The notes under the pieces are model-generated. The model did not search any database, was not told the origin of the DNA, and saw nothing but the letters and a program-made list of their open reading frames with translations. Made by a program: the position numbers and the translations under genes. From assembly GCF_000732605.1 (NCBI RefSeq), contig NZ_JPME01000005.1, positions 31,922 through 95,921 of the forward strand: a stretch of 64,000 nt of DNA, in the 5' to 3' direction. The DNA comes from Lacrimispora celerecrescens. GTDB taxonomy: Bacteria; Bacillota; Clostridia; Lachnospirales; Lachnospiraceae. Below, in pieces: positions 26,253-34,766 of this stretch (its first letter is position 1; every line of letters starts with the position of its first letter).

Positions 26253-27260
26253 TTAGGCAGAATTCCTCCGGATTAATGTAGTAGCAATTTCCAGTTTCAC
26301 GGAGGTAGCATCCGGCTCTTCCAAGCGGCTAATGAGTCTGTTAGCAGCCATTTTTCCCATATAGTGTTTGGGTACGTGAATGGTAGTAAGGGCTGGATCC
26401 ACAATGATTCCCGCAGGGATGTTGTCAAAACCCACGATGGAGATATCCTCTGGTATCCGGTAGCCATGCTGCTTAAATGCCTTAAGTGCGCCCAGGGCGA
26501 TTAAATCATTGTCAGCAAAGTAGCACGGAGCCAGAGGTTCCTGCCTTTTAAGGATTTCCAGTATATCCGCATAAGCGCCTTCAATAGAAGGAGTGACCGA
26601 ATGGACAATGCTATTGGAGGCGGCCATTCCATAGGTGTGAATTGCCTTAAAGAAACCGGAATATCGTTCTGCAAAATTTCCGATCGGGTATGAGGAGTGG
26701 AGATAGCCAGGCTGTTTTTCGGTGGTTTTTATTAAGTAAGAAGCTGCGAGAAAAGCCCCCTGGATGTTGTTGATAATGATGCTGTCGCAGGGAACCGTTT
26801 CAAAATAACTGTCCAGTAAGACGATTGGGATCGTTAGGGCCCGGAAAGGAAGAAAATCTTCAGGCGTCATTTCGGTTCCCAAGAGGATGATTCCTGTACA
26901 GCCGGAGTAGAGCATATCTTTTAATCGATTTTCGATATTCCCTTCCTCACCGTATAAATAACGGATTTCCATCTTGTAATTGTTTTTCTGGCAACCGGCC
27001 GCGATTCCTTCGGAAAGCTCTTGAAAAAAAGGGTTGCTTCCAACGATAGCTCCGTGTTTTTTGTAAATAATTAAGTAAATACTACTCACATCCCTGGGGC
27101 GGAATGTGTGACGCGTCAAATCATAGTCAAACTTCTGGGCAGTTTCAATGACCCTCCTTCTTGTTTCCGTGCTGACTCCTGGTTTGTTATTTAAAGCCAT
27201 GGATACGGCGGCGGCTGAAAGGTTTAAAATTTTCGCCAGCTCTTTTGCAGTAATTCCCAT
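26253..27260 (-). CDS. LacI-family transcriptional regulator
   Basis: A repressor of 335 residues with an N-terminal helix-turn-helix (TAKELAKILNLSAAAVSMAL, residues about 3-22) and a sugar-sensing domain ending EDISIVGFDNIPAGIIVDPALTTI. It is divergent from the isomerase/transketolase operon, with 169 bases between the two start codons. A perfect 15-bp palindrome and a promoter-like region lie in that gap. It therefore probably controls the apiose-type operon in response to a pathway sugar. It has its own terminator at 26106-26168. Confidence 0.92.
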   Translation of the reverse strand: MGITAKELAKILNLSAAAVSMALNNKPGVSTETRRRVIETAQKFDYDLTRHTFRPRDVSSIYLIIYKKHGAIVGSNPFFQELSEGIAAGCQKNNYKMEIRYLYGEEGNIENRLKDMLYSGCTGIILLGTEMTPEDFLPFRALTIPIVLLDSYFETVPCDSIIINNIQGAFLAASYLIKTTEKQPGYLHSSYPIGNFAERYSGFFKAIHTYGMAASNSIVHSVTPSIEGAYADILEILKRQEPLAPCYFADNDLIALGALKAFKQHGYRIPEDISIVGFDNIPAGIIVDPALTTIHVPKHYMGKMAANRLISRLEEPDATSVKLEIATTLIRRNSA

Positions 27261-27379
27261 AGATGTACCTCCTGATCGATCTGATATTATTATGATCTAT
27301 TAAGTGGAAAAAGGCAAGAATTAAGTTAAAAATTCATTAATAAAGACTGAATATCGTAATGAAATTAAGTTGTATAATC

Positions 27380-27394
27380 TGTATAATTTATACA
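27380..27394. promoter_or_regulatory. Palindromic operator TGTATAATTTATACA
   Basis: A perfect 15-bp inverted repeat with a central T, plus an extra TGTATAA half-site at 27371-27377. It lies 35 bases upstream of the isomerase start and overlaps the TATAAT boxes, a good repressor position. The likely binder is the divergent LacI protein. Confidence 0.5.
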
Positions 27395-27429
27395 TATTAA
27401 AAGATTGTTCAGCAGAAAGGATGAATTTT

Positions 27430-28830
27430 ATGGCGACTATAAAACTGGGGTTCGCCCCCACAAGAAGGAGCATTTTCAGCGCCCCGGATGCAATAAAGTA
27501 CAGGAATTTGACGGCGGGGAGACTTGAGGAACTGGGAGTTTCTTTCGTGGACATTACTGATATTAACGAAGAAGGGCTTCTCTACGATGACAGACACGTA
27601 AAAATTATAGCTGAAAAGTTCAGGGCTGAAGGAATCGATGGCCTGTTTCTCCCTCATTGCAACTTCGGAACGGAATACGTTTGCGCAAGACTTGCAAAGG
27701 AACTTGGGGTTCCGGTTCTGATTTGGGGGCCCAGAGACGAGAGGCCAGACGAGAATGGAATTCGCTTGCGGGACAGTCAATGCGGCCTCTTTGCCACAGG
27801 AAAGGTGCTGAGAAGATTTAAGGTTCCCTTTACCTATATGACCAACTGCCGCCTGACGGACCCGGAATTCGAGCGGGGAATCCGTGATTTTCTGGCGGTC
27901 TGTAACGTAGTAAAAGTATTTAAAAATACAAGAATCCTGCAGATAGCCCCCAGGCCTTTTGATTTCTGGACCACTATGTGCAACGAAGGCGAGTTACTGG
28001 AACGGTTCAACATACAATTGTCTCCTATTCCTATGCCTGAATTAACCTCCGAGATACGACAGATGAAAGAGGAGCGGACAGAGGTTGAAAAGATCGTAAA
28101 GGGCTGCAAGGAGTCCATGAATATAAAAATCAGTGAAGAGGCACTGTTAAATGTAGCGGCATTAAAGGCTGCCATGAAAAATCTGGCGGTTAAGTACGGG
28201 TGCAACGCGATTGCCATTCAGTGCTGGAATGCCCTTCAGGGAGAAATCGGCATTATGCCATGCGGAGCCAATTCCCTGTTAAATGAAGAAGGAATTCCGG
28301 TGGTTTGTGAGACAGACATTCACGGGGCTATTACCGCAGTGATGGCAGAGGCAGCGGGCATGGATGAATGCAGAGGTTTTTTTGCGGACTGGACCGTAAG
28401 ACATCCAGACAACGAAAATGGAGAATTGCTTCAGCATTGCGGTCCATGGCCTATTTCCGTTGCGAAAGAAAAGCCGACCCTGGGCTACCCCCTGGCCTTT
28501 CATCATCCGGGAGCTGTGGAGGCAGAGGCAAAGCATGGTGAGATGACCTTGTGCCGGTTCGATGGGGATAACGGGGAATACTCTCTTTTACTTGGAAAGG
28601 CGAAGGGAATCAATGGTCCATATACGAAAGGCACTTACGTATGGGTAGAGGTAGCGAACTTAAAGAAGCTGGAAGCAAAGCTGGTGGAAGGTCCTTATAT
28701 ACATCACTGTGTGGGAATCCACAAGGACATTGTTCCGGTCTTATACGAAGCCTGCAAATACATAGGCGTGAAGCCGGATTTATATGATGACAACGAGGAA
28801 GAGATCAGGGCCTATTTAAGAGGAGAATGA
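27430..28830 (+). CDS. L-fucose/arabinose isomerase-like protein, candidate D-apiose isomerase
   Basis: A ketol isomerase of the FucI/AraA-like fold, 467 residues from the ATG at 27430 (AGAAAGG ten bases upstream). The segments IDGLFLPHCNFGTEYVCARLA and GCNAIAIQCWNALQ, with VCETDIHGAITAVM, are the substrate- and metal-site stretches of this superfamily; a Glu and Asp in CETD and His of FHHPG are probable metal ligands. Family membership is seen in the sequence. The substrate is inferred: it is followed by a two-subunit transketolase and an FGGY kinase, the gene set known for D-apiose breakdown (apiose to apulose to apulose 4-phosphate), and an apiosidase-type GH140 lies in the same block. An alternative is L-fucose- or L-arabinose-type isomerisation. 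Confidence 0.75.
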   Translation: MATIKLGFAPTRRSIFSAPDAIKYRNLTAGRLEELGVSFVDITDINEEGLLYDDRHVKIIAEKFRAEGIDGLFLPHCNFGTEYVCARLAKELGVPVLIWGPRDERPDENGIRLRDSQCGLFATGKVLRRFKVPFTYMTNCRLTDPEFERGIRDFLAVCNVVKVFKNTRILQIAPRPFDFWTTMCNEGELLERFNIQLSPIPMPELTSEIRQMKEERTEVEKIVKGCKESMNIKISEEALLNVAALKAAMKNLAVKYGCNAIAIQCWNALQGEIGIMPCGANSLLNEEGIPVVCETDIHGAITAVMAEAAGMDECRGFFADWTVRHPDNENGELLQHCGPWPISVAKEKPTLGYPLAFHHPGAVEAEAKHGEMTLCRFDGDNGEYSLLLGKAKGINGPYTKGTYVWVEVANLKKLEAKLVEGPYIHHCVGIHKDIVPVLYEACKYIGVKPDLYDDNEEEIRAYLRGE

Positions 28831-28831
28831 T

Positions 28832-29659
28832 ATGGATGGACTGAAGGCAAAGACCTATGAACTGAGAAAATCTGTGGTAGATATGATTATGGAAGGGAAA
28901 GGGGGCCACATCGGTGGAGATATGAGCGTCATTGATATATTAGCCGTGCTATATTTCCGCCAGATGAACATAAGTCCGAAGCAGATGGAAGATGAGAATC
29001 GAGACCGATTTGTGCTTAGCAAGGGACATTCTGTGGAAGCTTTGTATGCAGTTCTTGCAGCAAAAGGTTTTTTTTCCATGGAAGAAGTCATAAAGAGTTT
29101 TTCAAAATTTGGCTCCAGGTTTATTGGGCATCCGAACAACAAGCTTCCGGGCATTGAGATGAATTCCGGCTCATTGGGCCACGGACTGCCTGTCTGTGTA
29201 GGAATGGCTCTGGCAGGAAAGATGGACGGAAGAACCTACCGGGTCTATACGGTTATGGGCGACGGAGAGCTGGCGGAGGGATCTGTTTGGGAAGGTGCCA
29301 TGGCTGCCAGCCAGTTTAAGCTTGATAATCTCTGTGCTGTTGTGGACCGCAACCGCCTCCAGATTTCTGGGGATACAGAGGAGGTTATGGGCCATGATGA
29401 CCTTGGCGATCGTTTTAGAAGCTTTGGCTGGCATGTAATCGACGTGGCAGATGGAAACGATGTGGATAAACTAAACGACGCATTTGAACAGGCAAAGGCA
29501 GTAAAGGGAAGGCCCAGCGTTCTGATTGCCAATACAGTAAAGGGATGTGGTTCCCCTATTATGGAAAATAAGGCGGACTGGCATCATAAGGTGCCCACTG
29601 CAAAAGAGTATGAGGTCATTATGGCTGATTTGGAAATGAGAAGGGAGGCGGCAATATGA
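28832..29659 (+). CDS. aptA: Transketolase, N-terminal subunit (apulose-4-phosphate transketolase A-like)
   Basis: The thiamine-diphosphate-binding half of a split transketolase, 275 residues. The signature GDGELAEGSVWEG (about residues 143-155) binds the diphosphate and Mg2+. The histidines in SKGHSVEALYA, GGHIGGDMS and GSLGHGLPV are active-site residues of the family. The next gene supplies the second subunit, and the two overlap by four bases (ATGA). In the known D-apiose route, such a two-subunit enzyme transfers a two-carbon unit from apulose 4-phosphate to glyceraldehyde 3-phosphate, giving dihydroxyacetone phosphate and xylulose 5-phosphate. The enzyme type is firm; the apulose assignment rests on context. 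Confidence 0.85.
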   Translation: MDGLKAKTYELRKSVVDMIMEGKGGHIGGDMSVIDILAVLYFRQMNISPKQMEDENRDRFVLSKGHSVEALYAVLAAKGFFSMEEVIKSFSKFGSRFIGHPNNKLPGIEMNSGSLGHGLPVCVGMALAGKMDGRTYRVYTVMGDGELAEGSVWEGAMAASQFKLDNLCAVVDRNRLQISGDTEEVMGHDDLGDRFRSFGWHVIDVADGNDVDKLNDAFEQAKAVKGRPSVLIANTVKGCGSPIMENKADWHHKVPTAKEYEVIMADLEMRREAAI

Positions 29660-30585
29660 ATCAAATACCCAACAGGCAGGCGATTTGTGAGACATTGTTA
29701 AAGCATGCCAAGGAAGATCATGATATCATTGTCTTGTGCAGCGATTCCCGGGGAAGCGCATCCTTAGCCCCATTTGCCCAGGCATATCCACAGCAATTTG
29801 TGGAAACAGGAATTGCGGAGCAGAATCTGGTCAGCATTTCGGCAGGTCTGGCAAAATGCGGGAAAAAGGCATTTGCTGCTTCTCCGGCTTGCTTCTTATC
29901 TACCAGAAGTTATGAGCAGGCGAAGATAGACTGTGCCTATTCTGACACGAACGTGACTTTAATCGGAATCAGCGGCGGGGTCAGTTATGGAGCCCTGGGA
30001 ATGAGCCATCATTCTGCTCAAGACATTGCGGCTATGGCCGCAATTCCCAACATGAGGGTTTATCTGCCCAGTGACAGATTCCAGACAATGCGGCTGATTG
30101 AGGAATTGTTAAAGGATCAGAAGCCTGCCTACATAAGAGTGGGAAGAAATGCGGTGGATGACATTTATACAGAGGAGAGCTGTCCCTTTGAACTGAACCG
30201 GGCCAATGTGATTTTTAAGGGAACGGATATTGCTATCATTGCCTGCGGGGAAATGGTAAAGCCGGCGTTGGAGGCAGCAAAGCTTTTAAAGAAAAGCGGA
30301 ATTTCGGCATCTGTTACGGATATGTACTGTGTAAAGCCTTTGGACCAGGAAGCTGTATTACATGCGGCAGAACATGCTGGAGCAATCATAACCGTGGAGG
30401 AGCATTCCCCATATGGAGGGCTGGGCTCCATGGTCAGCCAGATAGTCGCAGCCCACTGCCCAAAGAAGGTGATCAATTTGGCTCTTCCCGACTCTCCGGT
30501 CATCACGGGGACCTCAAAAGAAGTATTCGAGTACTACGGACTTACGGCAGAAGGAATAGCAAAACAGGCAAGGGAGCTGATTTGA
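29656..30585 (+). CDS. aptB: Transketolase, C-terminal subunit (apulose-4-phosphate transketolase B-like)
   Basis: The pyrimidine-binding half of the split transketolase, 309 residues. The glutamate that activates the cofactor is in VETGIAEQNLVS (about residue 55). GALGMSHHSAQDIAAM forms the substrate loop, and the C-terminal domain starts around residue 190. The start overlaps the end of the first subunit gene, which ensures equal synthesis of the two. The stop is one base before the kinase start. Function follows from the pair. The proposed substrate apulose 4-phosphate is inferred from the adjoining isomerase and kinase. Confidence 0.85.
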   Translation: MNQIPNRQAICETLLKHAKEDHDIIVLCSDSRGSASLAPFAQAYPQQFVETGIAEQNLVSISAGLAKCGKKAFAASPACFLSTRSYEQAKIDCAYSDTNVTLIGISGGVSYGALGMSHHSAQDIAAMAAIPNMRVYLPSDRFQTMRLIEELLKDQKPAYIRVGRNAVDDIYTEESCPFELNRANVIFKGTDIAIIACGEMVKPALEAAKLLKKSGISASVTDMYCVKPLDQEAVLHAAEHAGAIITVEEHSPYGGLGSMVSQIVAAHCPKKVINLALPDSPVITGTSKEVFEYYGLTAEGIAKQARELI

Positions 30586-30586
30586 T

Positions 30587-32062
30587 ATGGCAAAATATAT
30601 TCTGGCGGTGGACCAGAGCACTCAGGGAACGAAGGCTCTTCTTTTTGATGAGCATGGGAAACTGGTAAAAAGAGAGGATGTGTCCCACAGGCAGATCATA
30701 AGTGAAGAGGGTTACGTTTCCCATGACCCTGAGGAAATCTACCAAAATACGTTAAAAGTGGTACGAAAGCTCGTGGAAACCTCCGGAGTTCCTAAAAATG
30801 AGATTGCTGGTCTGGGAATCAGCAATCAGCGGGAAACTGCCCTTGTGTGGGATAAGAAAACAAGGAAACCACAAGCCTTAGCAATCGTATGGCAATGCGT
30901 CAGATCCTGGGACATCTGCAAAACAATAGAAGAGACGGTTGATCCGGAAATCATACGGAATAAGACTGGATTGATCCTTTCCCCTTATTTTCCTGCTTCA
31001 AAATTTAAATGGCTTCTGGAACATGTTGATGGCCTAAAAGAACGGGCGGATAAGGAGGAGTTGTGCTTCGGAACTGTGGATACGTGGTTGGTTTACCGTT
31101 TGACAGGAGGAACTTCTTATAAAACTGATTATTCAAACGCTTCCAGGACGCAGCTTTTTAATATCAGGGATTTGGTATGGGATCAGGAACTCTGCAAAAT
31201 ATTTGGTTTAAAAAGCAGTTGGCTGGCGGAGGTTTCGGATTCAGACTCATGTTTTGGTATGACGGACTTTGAGGGACTGTTTGATGTACCTATTCCTATT
31301 CACGGCGTGATGGGAGATTCCCACGGCGCGCTGTTCAGCCAGGGCTGTCTAATAAAAGGCATGACAAAAGCAACCTATGGAACCGGATCTTCCATCATGA
31401 TGAATACAGGAAAAGAACCGGTGTTTAGCACCCATGGGGTAGTGACTTCCTTAGCCTGGTGCATGGGCGGAAAGGTGAACTACATACTGGAAGGTAACAT
31501 TAATTATACAGGTGCGGTTATTACCTGGCTGAAAGAGAAGATGAACATGATTTCCTCCCCGGAGGAGACGGAGCAGATTGCAGGAGCTGCCGACCAAAAT
31601 GATAAGGTCTACTTAATCCCGGCTTTCACCGGCTTAGGAGCGCCATATTGGGACAGCTGCGCTACCGCTTCCATCAGCGGTATGACAAGGACCACAGGCC
31701 GTGCTGAATTCGTCAGGGCCGGACTGGAAAGCATTGGCTACCAGATTACCGACGTAATTCAGGCTATGTGTGAGGACATGAACTGCATCATACCAGAACT
31801 ACGGGTGGACGGAGGTCCCACGGAAAACCAGTACCTGATGCAGTTTCAAAGCGACATCCTGGGAACAAGCGTACGTGTCTCTGAAATAAAAGAGCTCTCC
31901 GGAATGGGAGCTGCTTTCGCCGCAGGCCTTTCCCTCGGCATCTATCAGGAAGATATATTTGAAAAAATGAATGCAAAGCAATATAATCCAAGTATGGAGC
32001 CAGGAGTGAGAGCTAAGAAATATGAGGGCTGGAAAGAATCGGTCAGGAAGATTCTGGCTTAA
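30587..32062 (+). CDS. FGGY-family carbohydrate kinase, candidate D-apulose kinase
   Basis: A sugar kinase of 491 residues with the glycerol-kinase-like layout. The N-terminal phosphate-binding motif is LAVDQSTQGTKALLFD, the catalytic Asp is expected in GVMGDSHGALFSQG (about residue 244), ATP contacts are in KATYGTGSSIMMNTG, and the C-terminal signature is VDGGPTEN. It resembles glycerol kinase, but the residue after VDQST and the operon argue for a sugar substrate. In the known apiose route, an FGGY kinase phosphorylates D-apulose. It starts one base after the aptB-like stop, and the rhamnosidase gene follows. Xylulokinase- or glycerol-kinase-like activity is the alternative. Confidence 0.82.
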   Translation: MAKYILAVDQSTQGTKALLFDEHGKLVKREDVSHRQIISEEGYVSHDPEEIYQNTLKVVRKLVETSGVPKNEIAGLGISNQRETALVWDKKTRKPQALAIVWQCVRSWDICKTIEETVDPEIIRNKTGLILSPYFPASKFKWLLEHVDGLKERADKEELCFGTVDTWLVYRLTGGTSYKTDYSNASRTQLFNIRDLVWDQELCKIFGLKSSWLAEVSDSDSCFGMTDFEGLFDVPIPIHGVMGDSHGALFSQGCLIKGMTKATYGTGSSIMMNTGKEPVFSTHGVVTSLAWCMGGKVNYILEGNINYTGAVITWLKEKMNMISSPEETEQIAGAADQNDKVYLIPAFTGLGAPYWDSCATASISGMTRTTGRAEFVRAGLESIGYQITDVIQAMCEDMNCIIPELRVDGGPTENQYLMQFQSDILGTSVRVSEIKELSGMGAAFAAGLSLGIYQEDIFEKMNAKQYNPSMEPGVRAKKYEGWKESVRKILA

Positions 32063-32103
32063 ATACAGTGGACCGGACAACAAAATGGAATGGGAGAGAA
32101 AGC

Positions 32104-34752
32104 ATGCTGAAAGTATCGGAAATAACAATTGAATATTTGAGAAATCCGGTGGGTCTGGACGGCAGGCCGTGGTTTGGCTGGATTCTTTGCAGTGACAAAA
32201 ATAATGTAAACCAGGAAGCATACAGGCTGGAGATTGCCAGGGATGAAGACTTTGAGACCATAGTTTATGAAAGCGGCTGGGTTAAGAGCAGAGAGTCCAT
32301 CCATGTGGAGGCGGCCGGTTTTTGCCCTTCTTCCTGCAAAAAATATTTTGTCCGGGTACAGGTATACGATGGTGAGGAAGAAAGCAGTTTCAGTGAACCG
32401 GCGTTTTTTGTCACTGCAGTCTTAGAACAAGAACAGTGGAAGGCAAAGTTCATTACTGCGGAAGGATCGGAGGATAAAGACTCCTCGGGAAGCACTTATC
32501 TGCGAAAGGAGATTGAAGTCAGCGGTGAAGTGCAGGAAGCTTATGCATGCACCACAGCACTGGGACTGTATCATTTCTACATTAACGGACATAAGGTGGG
32601 CCTGGACGAGATGGCCCCTGGCTGGACCTCCTATAAGAAGCATTTGTGCTATCAGACCTATGAGGTCACGGATCTGCTAAAACAGGGAGCCAATGCGTTG
32701 GGAGCTATGGTTGGCGCCGGATGGTATAAAGGGAAAATGGGCTTTCTTCATCTGCGCAATAATTACGGAGATCAGGCGTCTTTTCTGATGCAGATGGTGA
32801 TCCGCTACCGGGATGGAAGAGAGGAGACGTTTTTTACGGAAGAAAGCTGGCTGGGACATCAGGCTCCAGTGATCTTTTCCGAGATTTATGACGGGGAGAT
32901 TTATGACGCCGGTTTGGAAATTGAGGATTGGAACTGTCCTGGCCACTGTGCGGACGGCTGGAAGGGGGTACAAACGGTAGAGTTTCCAAAGAGTGCCCTT
33001 ACCGCCCAGGCCGGTTCGAAGGTAAAGGTAATAGAGACCTTGGAGGCAAGGAGTATCTTTCAGACTCCACAAGGAGACCGGGTCATTGATTTCGGACAGA
33101 ACCTGACAGGCTGGGTACGGTTTAAGGTGCGGGGAAGGACAGGAGAAGAGGTTAGACTTAAATGTTTTGAGACACTGGATTCTTCAGGAAATGTTTATTC
33201 AGCCAATCTAAGGTCGGCAAAAGAAGAAATTCGCTATATCTGCAGAGGGGAAGGCGAAGAAATCTATCAACCCCATTTCACCTTCCAGGGCTTTCGGTAT
33301 GTTCATGTCCTGGATTGGCCAGGGGAGCTTAAAGAAGAAGATGTGGCAGCCTGCGTCCTGCATTCAGACATGGAAGAGACCGGAGAATTTTCGTGTTCCC
33401 ATCCGTTGGTAAACCAGCTTCACAGCAATATTAAGTGGAGCATGAAGGGGAATTTTCTGGATATTCCCACGGACTGCCCCCAGAGAGATGAGAGAATGGG
33501 CTGGACGGGAGATGCGCAGATTTTCTGCCGTACTTCCTGTTATCTGATGAATACCTATACGTTTTTCAGAAAATGGCTGAAAGATGTGGCTGCGGATCAG
33601 ACGCCGGAAGGGGGAGTACCCCATGTGGTACCGGACATCATTAGCGGCAGGGAAAAAGACGATTGGTTGCTTTCGCAGGGAACTCATTCCGCGGCGGCCT
33701 GGGCTGATGTCGCCGTGATCAACCCATGGACCCTTTATCTGATGTATGGGGATAAGGCTATATTGGAAGAGCAGTATGACAGCATGAAGCAATGGATCGG
33801 ATTCATGAGAACCCATGCCAGAGATCATATCTGGAATTATAAGCTGCAGTTCGGCGACTGGGTGGCGCTTGATGCAGAGGAGGGCAGCTATTTCGGAGCA
33901 ACCCCTAATGATTTGACCTGTACCGCATATTATGCCTACTCAACAGGACTGTTTGTAAAAATAGCGTTAATCCTGCAGCGGGAAGAGGATGCCAAAGAGT
34001 ATGAAGCATTGTATGGAGAGATCGTAAAGAAGTTTCAGAGCACATTTTTTGAATGTGACGGAAGTATGACGGCAATGACTCAGACAGCCCATATTCTGGC
34101 TCTGCATTTTAATCTTGTGCCGGAAGCATACAGGAGGAAGACGGCTGAACAGCTGGTTAAACTGCTTGAGAAAGAAGGAGGGCATCTGGTGACGGGGTTT
34201 GTCGGCACACCCTATTTCCTGCATGCGTTAAGTGGAAATGGATATGCGGATAAGGCCTATGAGCTGCTTTTGAAAGAAGATTTTCCTTCCTGGCTGTATC
34301 AGGTTAAGAGGGGGGCGACCACTATTTGGGAGCATTGGGACGGGTTAAAGCCGGATGGAACCATGTGGAGCCCGGATATGAACTCTTTTAACCATTATGC
34401 CTATGGAGCGGTGGGAGAATGGCTGTACCGCTCTGTTCTGGGAATTGAAACGGATGAGGTCTTTTCCGGATACCGGCATATCATCATCAGTCCCCAGACA
34501 GGAGATGCCCTTGCATATGCAAAAGGATCTTATAAAAGTGCTCTTGGATTGATTCGGGTCAGCTGGGAAAAAACGCAGACGCCGGGAGAGCGGCGGCTTG
34601 CATTTACCGTACCGGTTAATGCAGCGGTTAAAATACGTCTGGAAAAAGGGGCGGTACCGTCTGAAACCGATGGTCTAGCTTTTCGGCTTGAGGATGGATA
34701 TATGACGGCCGAATCAGGCTCCGGCAGCTTTGAAATATTTTACAGAAAATAG
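32104..34752 (+). CDS. Alpha-L-rhamnosidase, GH78
   Basis: An inverting rhamnosidase of 882 residues. N-terminal beta-sandwich domains include the family segment YINGHKVGLDEMAPGWTSY (about residues 160-178). The (alpha/alpha)6 barrel begins after about residue 430, with the signature DCPQRDERMGWTGDAQIF, whose Asp/Glu residues form the acid site, and WEHWDG supplies the base Glu. No signal peptide is seen, so it is intracellular. The start at ATG 32104 is chosen for GGGAGAG upstream; a GTG further up is not supported. It releases L-rhamnose from plant oligosaccharides or glycosides and sits in the operon between the apiose-type kinase and GH127. Confidence 0.92.
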   Translation: MLKVSEITIEYLRNPVGLDGRPWFGWILCSDKNNVNQEAYRLEIARDEDFETIVYESGWVKSRESIHVEAAGFCPSSCKKYFVRVQVYDGEEESSFSEPAFFVTAVLEQEQWKAKFITAEGSEDKDSSGSTYLRKEIEVSGEVQEAYACTTALGLYHFYINGHKVGLDEMAPGWTSYKKHLCYQTYEVTDLLKQGANALGAMVGAGWYKGKMGFLHLRNNYGDQASFLMQMVIRYRDGREETFFTEESWLGHQAPVIFSEIYDGEIYDAGLEIEDWNCPGHCADGWKGVQTVEFPKSALTAQAGSKVKVIETLEARSIFQTPQGDRVIDFGQNLTGWVRFKVRGRTGEEVRLKCFETLDSSGNVYSANLRSAKEEIRYICRGEGEEIYQPHFTFQGFRYVHVLDWPGELKEEDVAACVLHSDMEETGEFSCSHPLVNQLHSNIKWSMKGNFLDIPTDCPQRDERMGWTGDAQIFCRTSCYLMNTYTFFRKWLKDVAADQTPEGGVPHVVPDIISGREKDDWLLSQGTHSAAAWADVAVINPWTLYLMYGDKAILEEQYDSMKQWIGFMRTHARDHIWNYKLQFGDWVALDAEEGSYFGATPNDLTCTAYYAYSTGLFVKIALILQREEDAKEYEALYGEIVKKFQSTFFECDGSMTAMTQTAHILALHFNLVPEAYRRKTAEQLVKLLEKEGGHLVTGFVGTPYFLHALSGNGYADKAYELLLKEDFPSWLYQVKRGATTIWEHWDGLKPDGTMWSPDMNSFNHYAYGAVGEWLYRSVLGIETDEVFSGYRHIIISPQTGDALAYAKGSYKSALGLIRVSWEKTQTPGERRLAFTVPVNAAVKIRLEKGAVPSETDGLAFRLEDGYMTAESGSGSFEIFYRK

Positions 34753-34766
34753 TGAGGAGGAGAACG

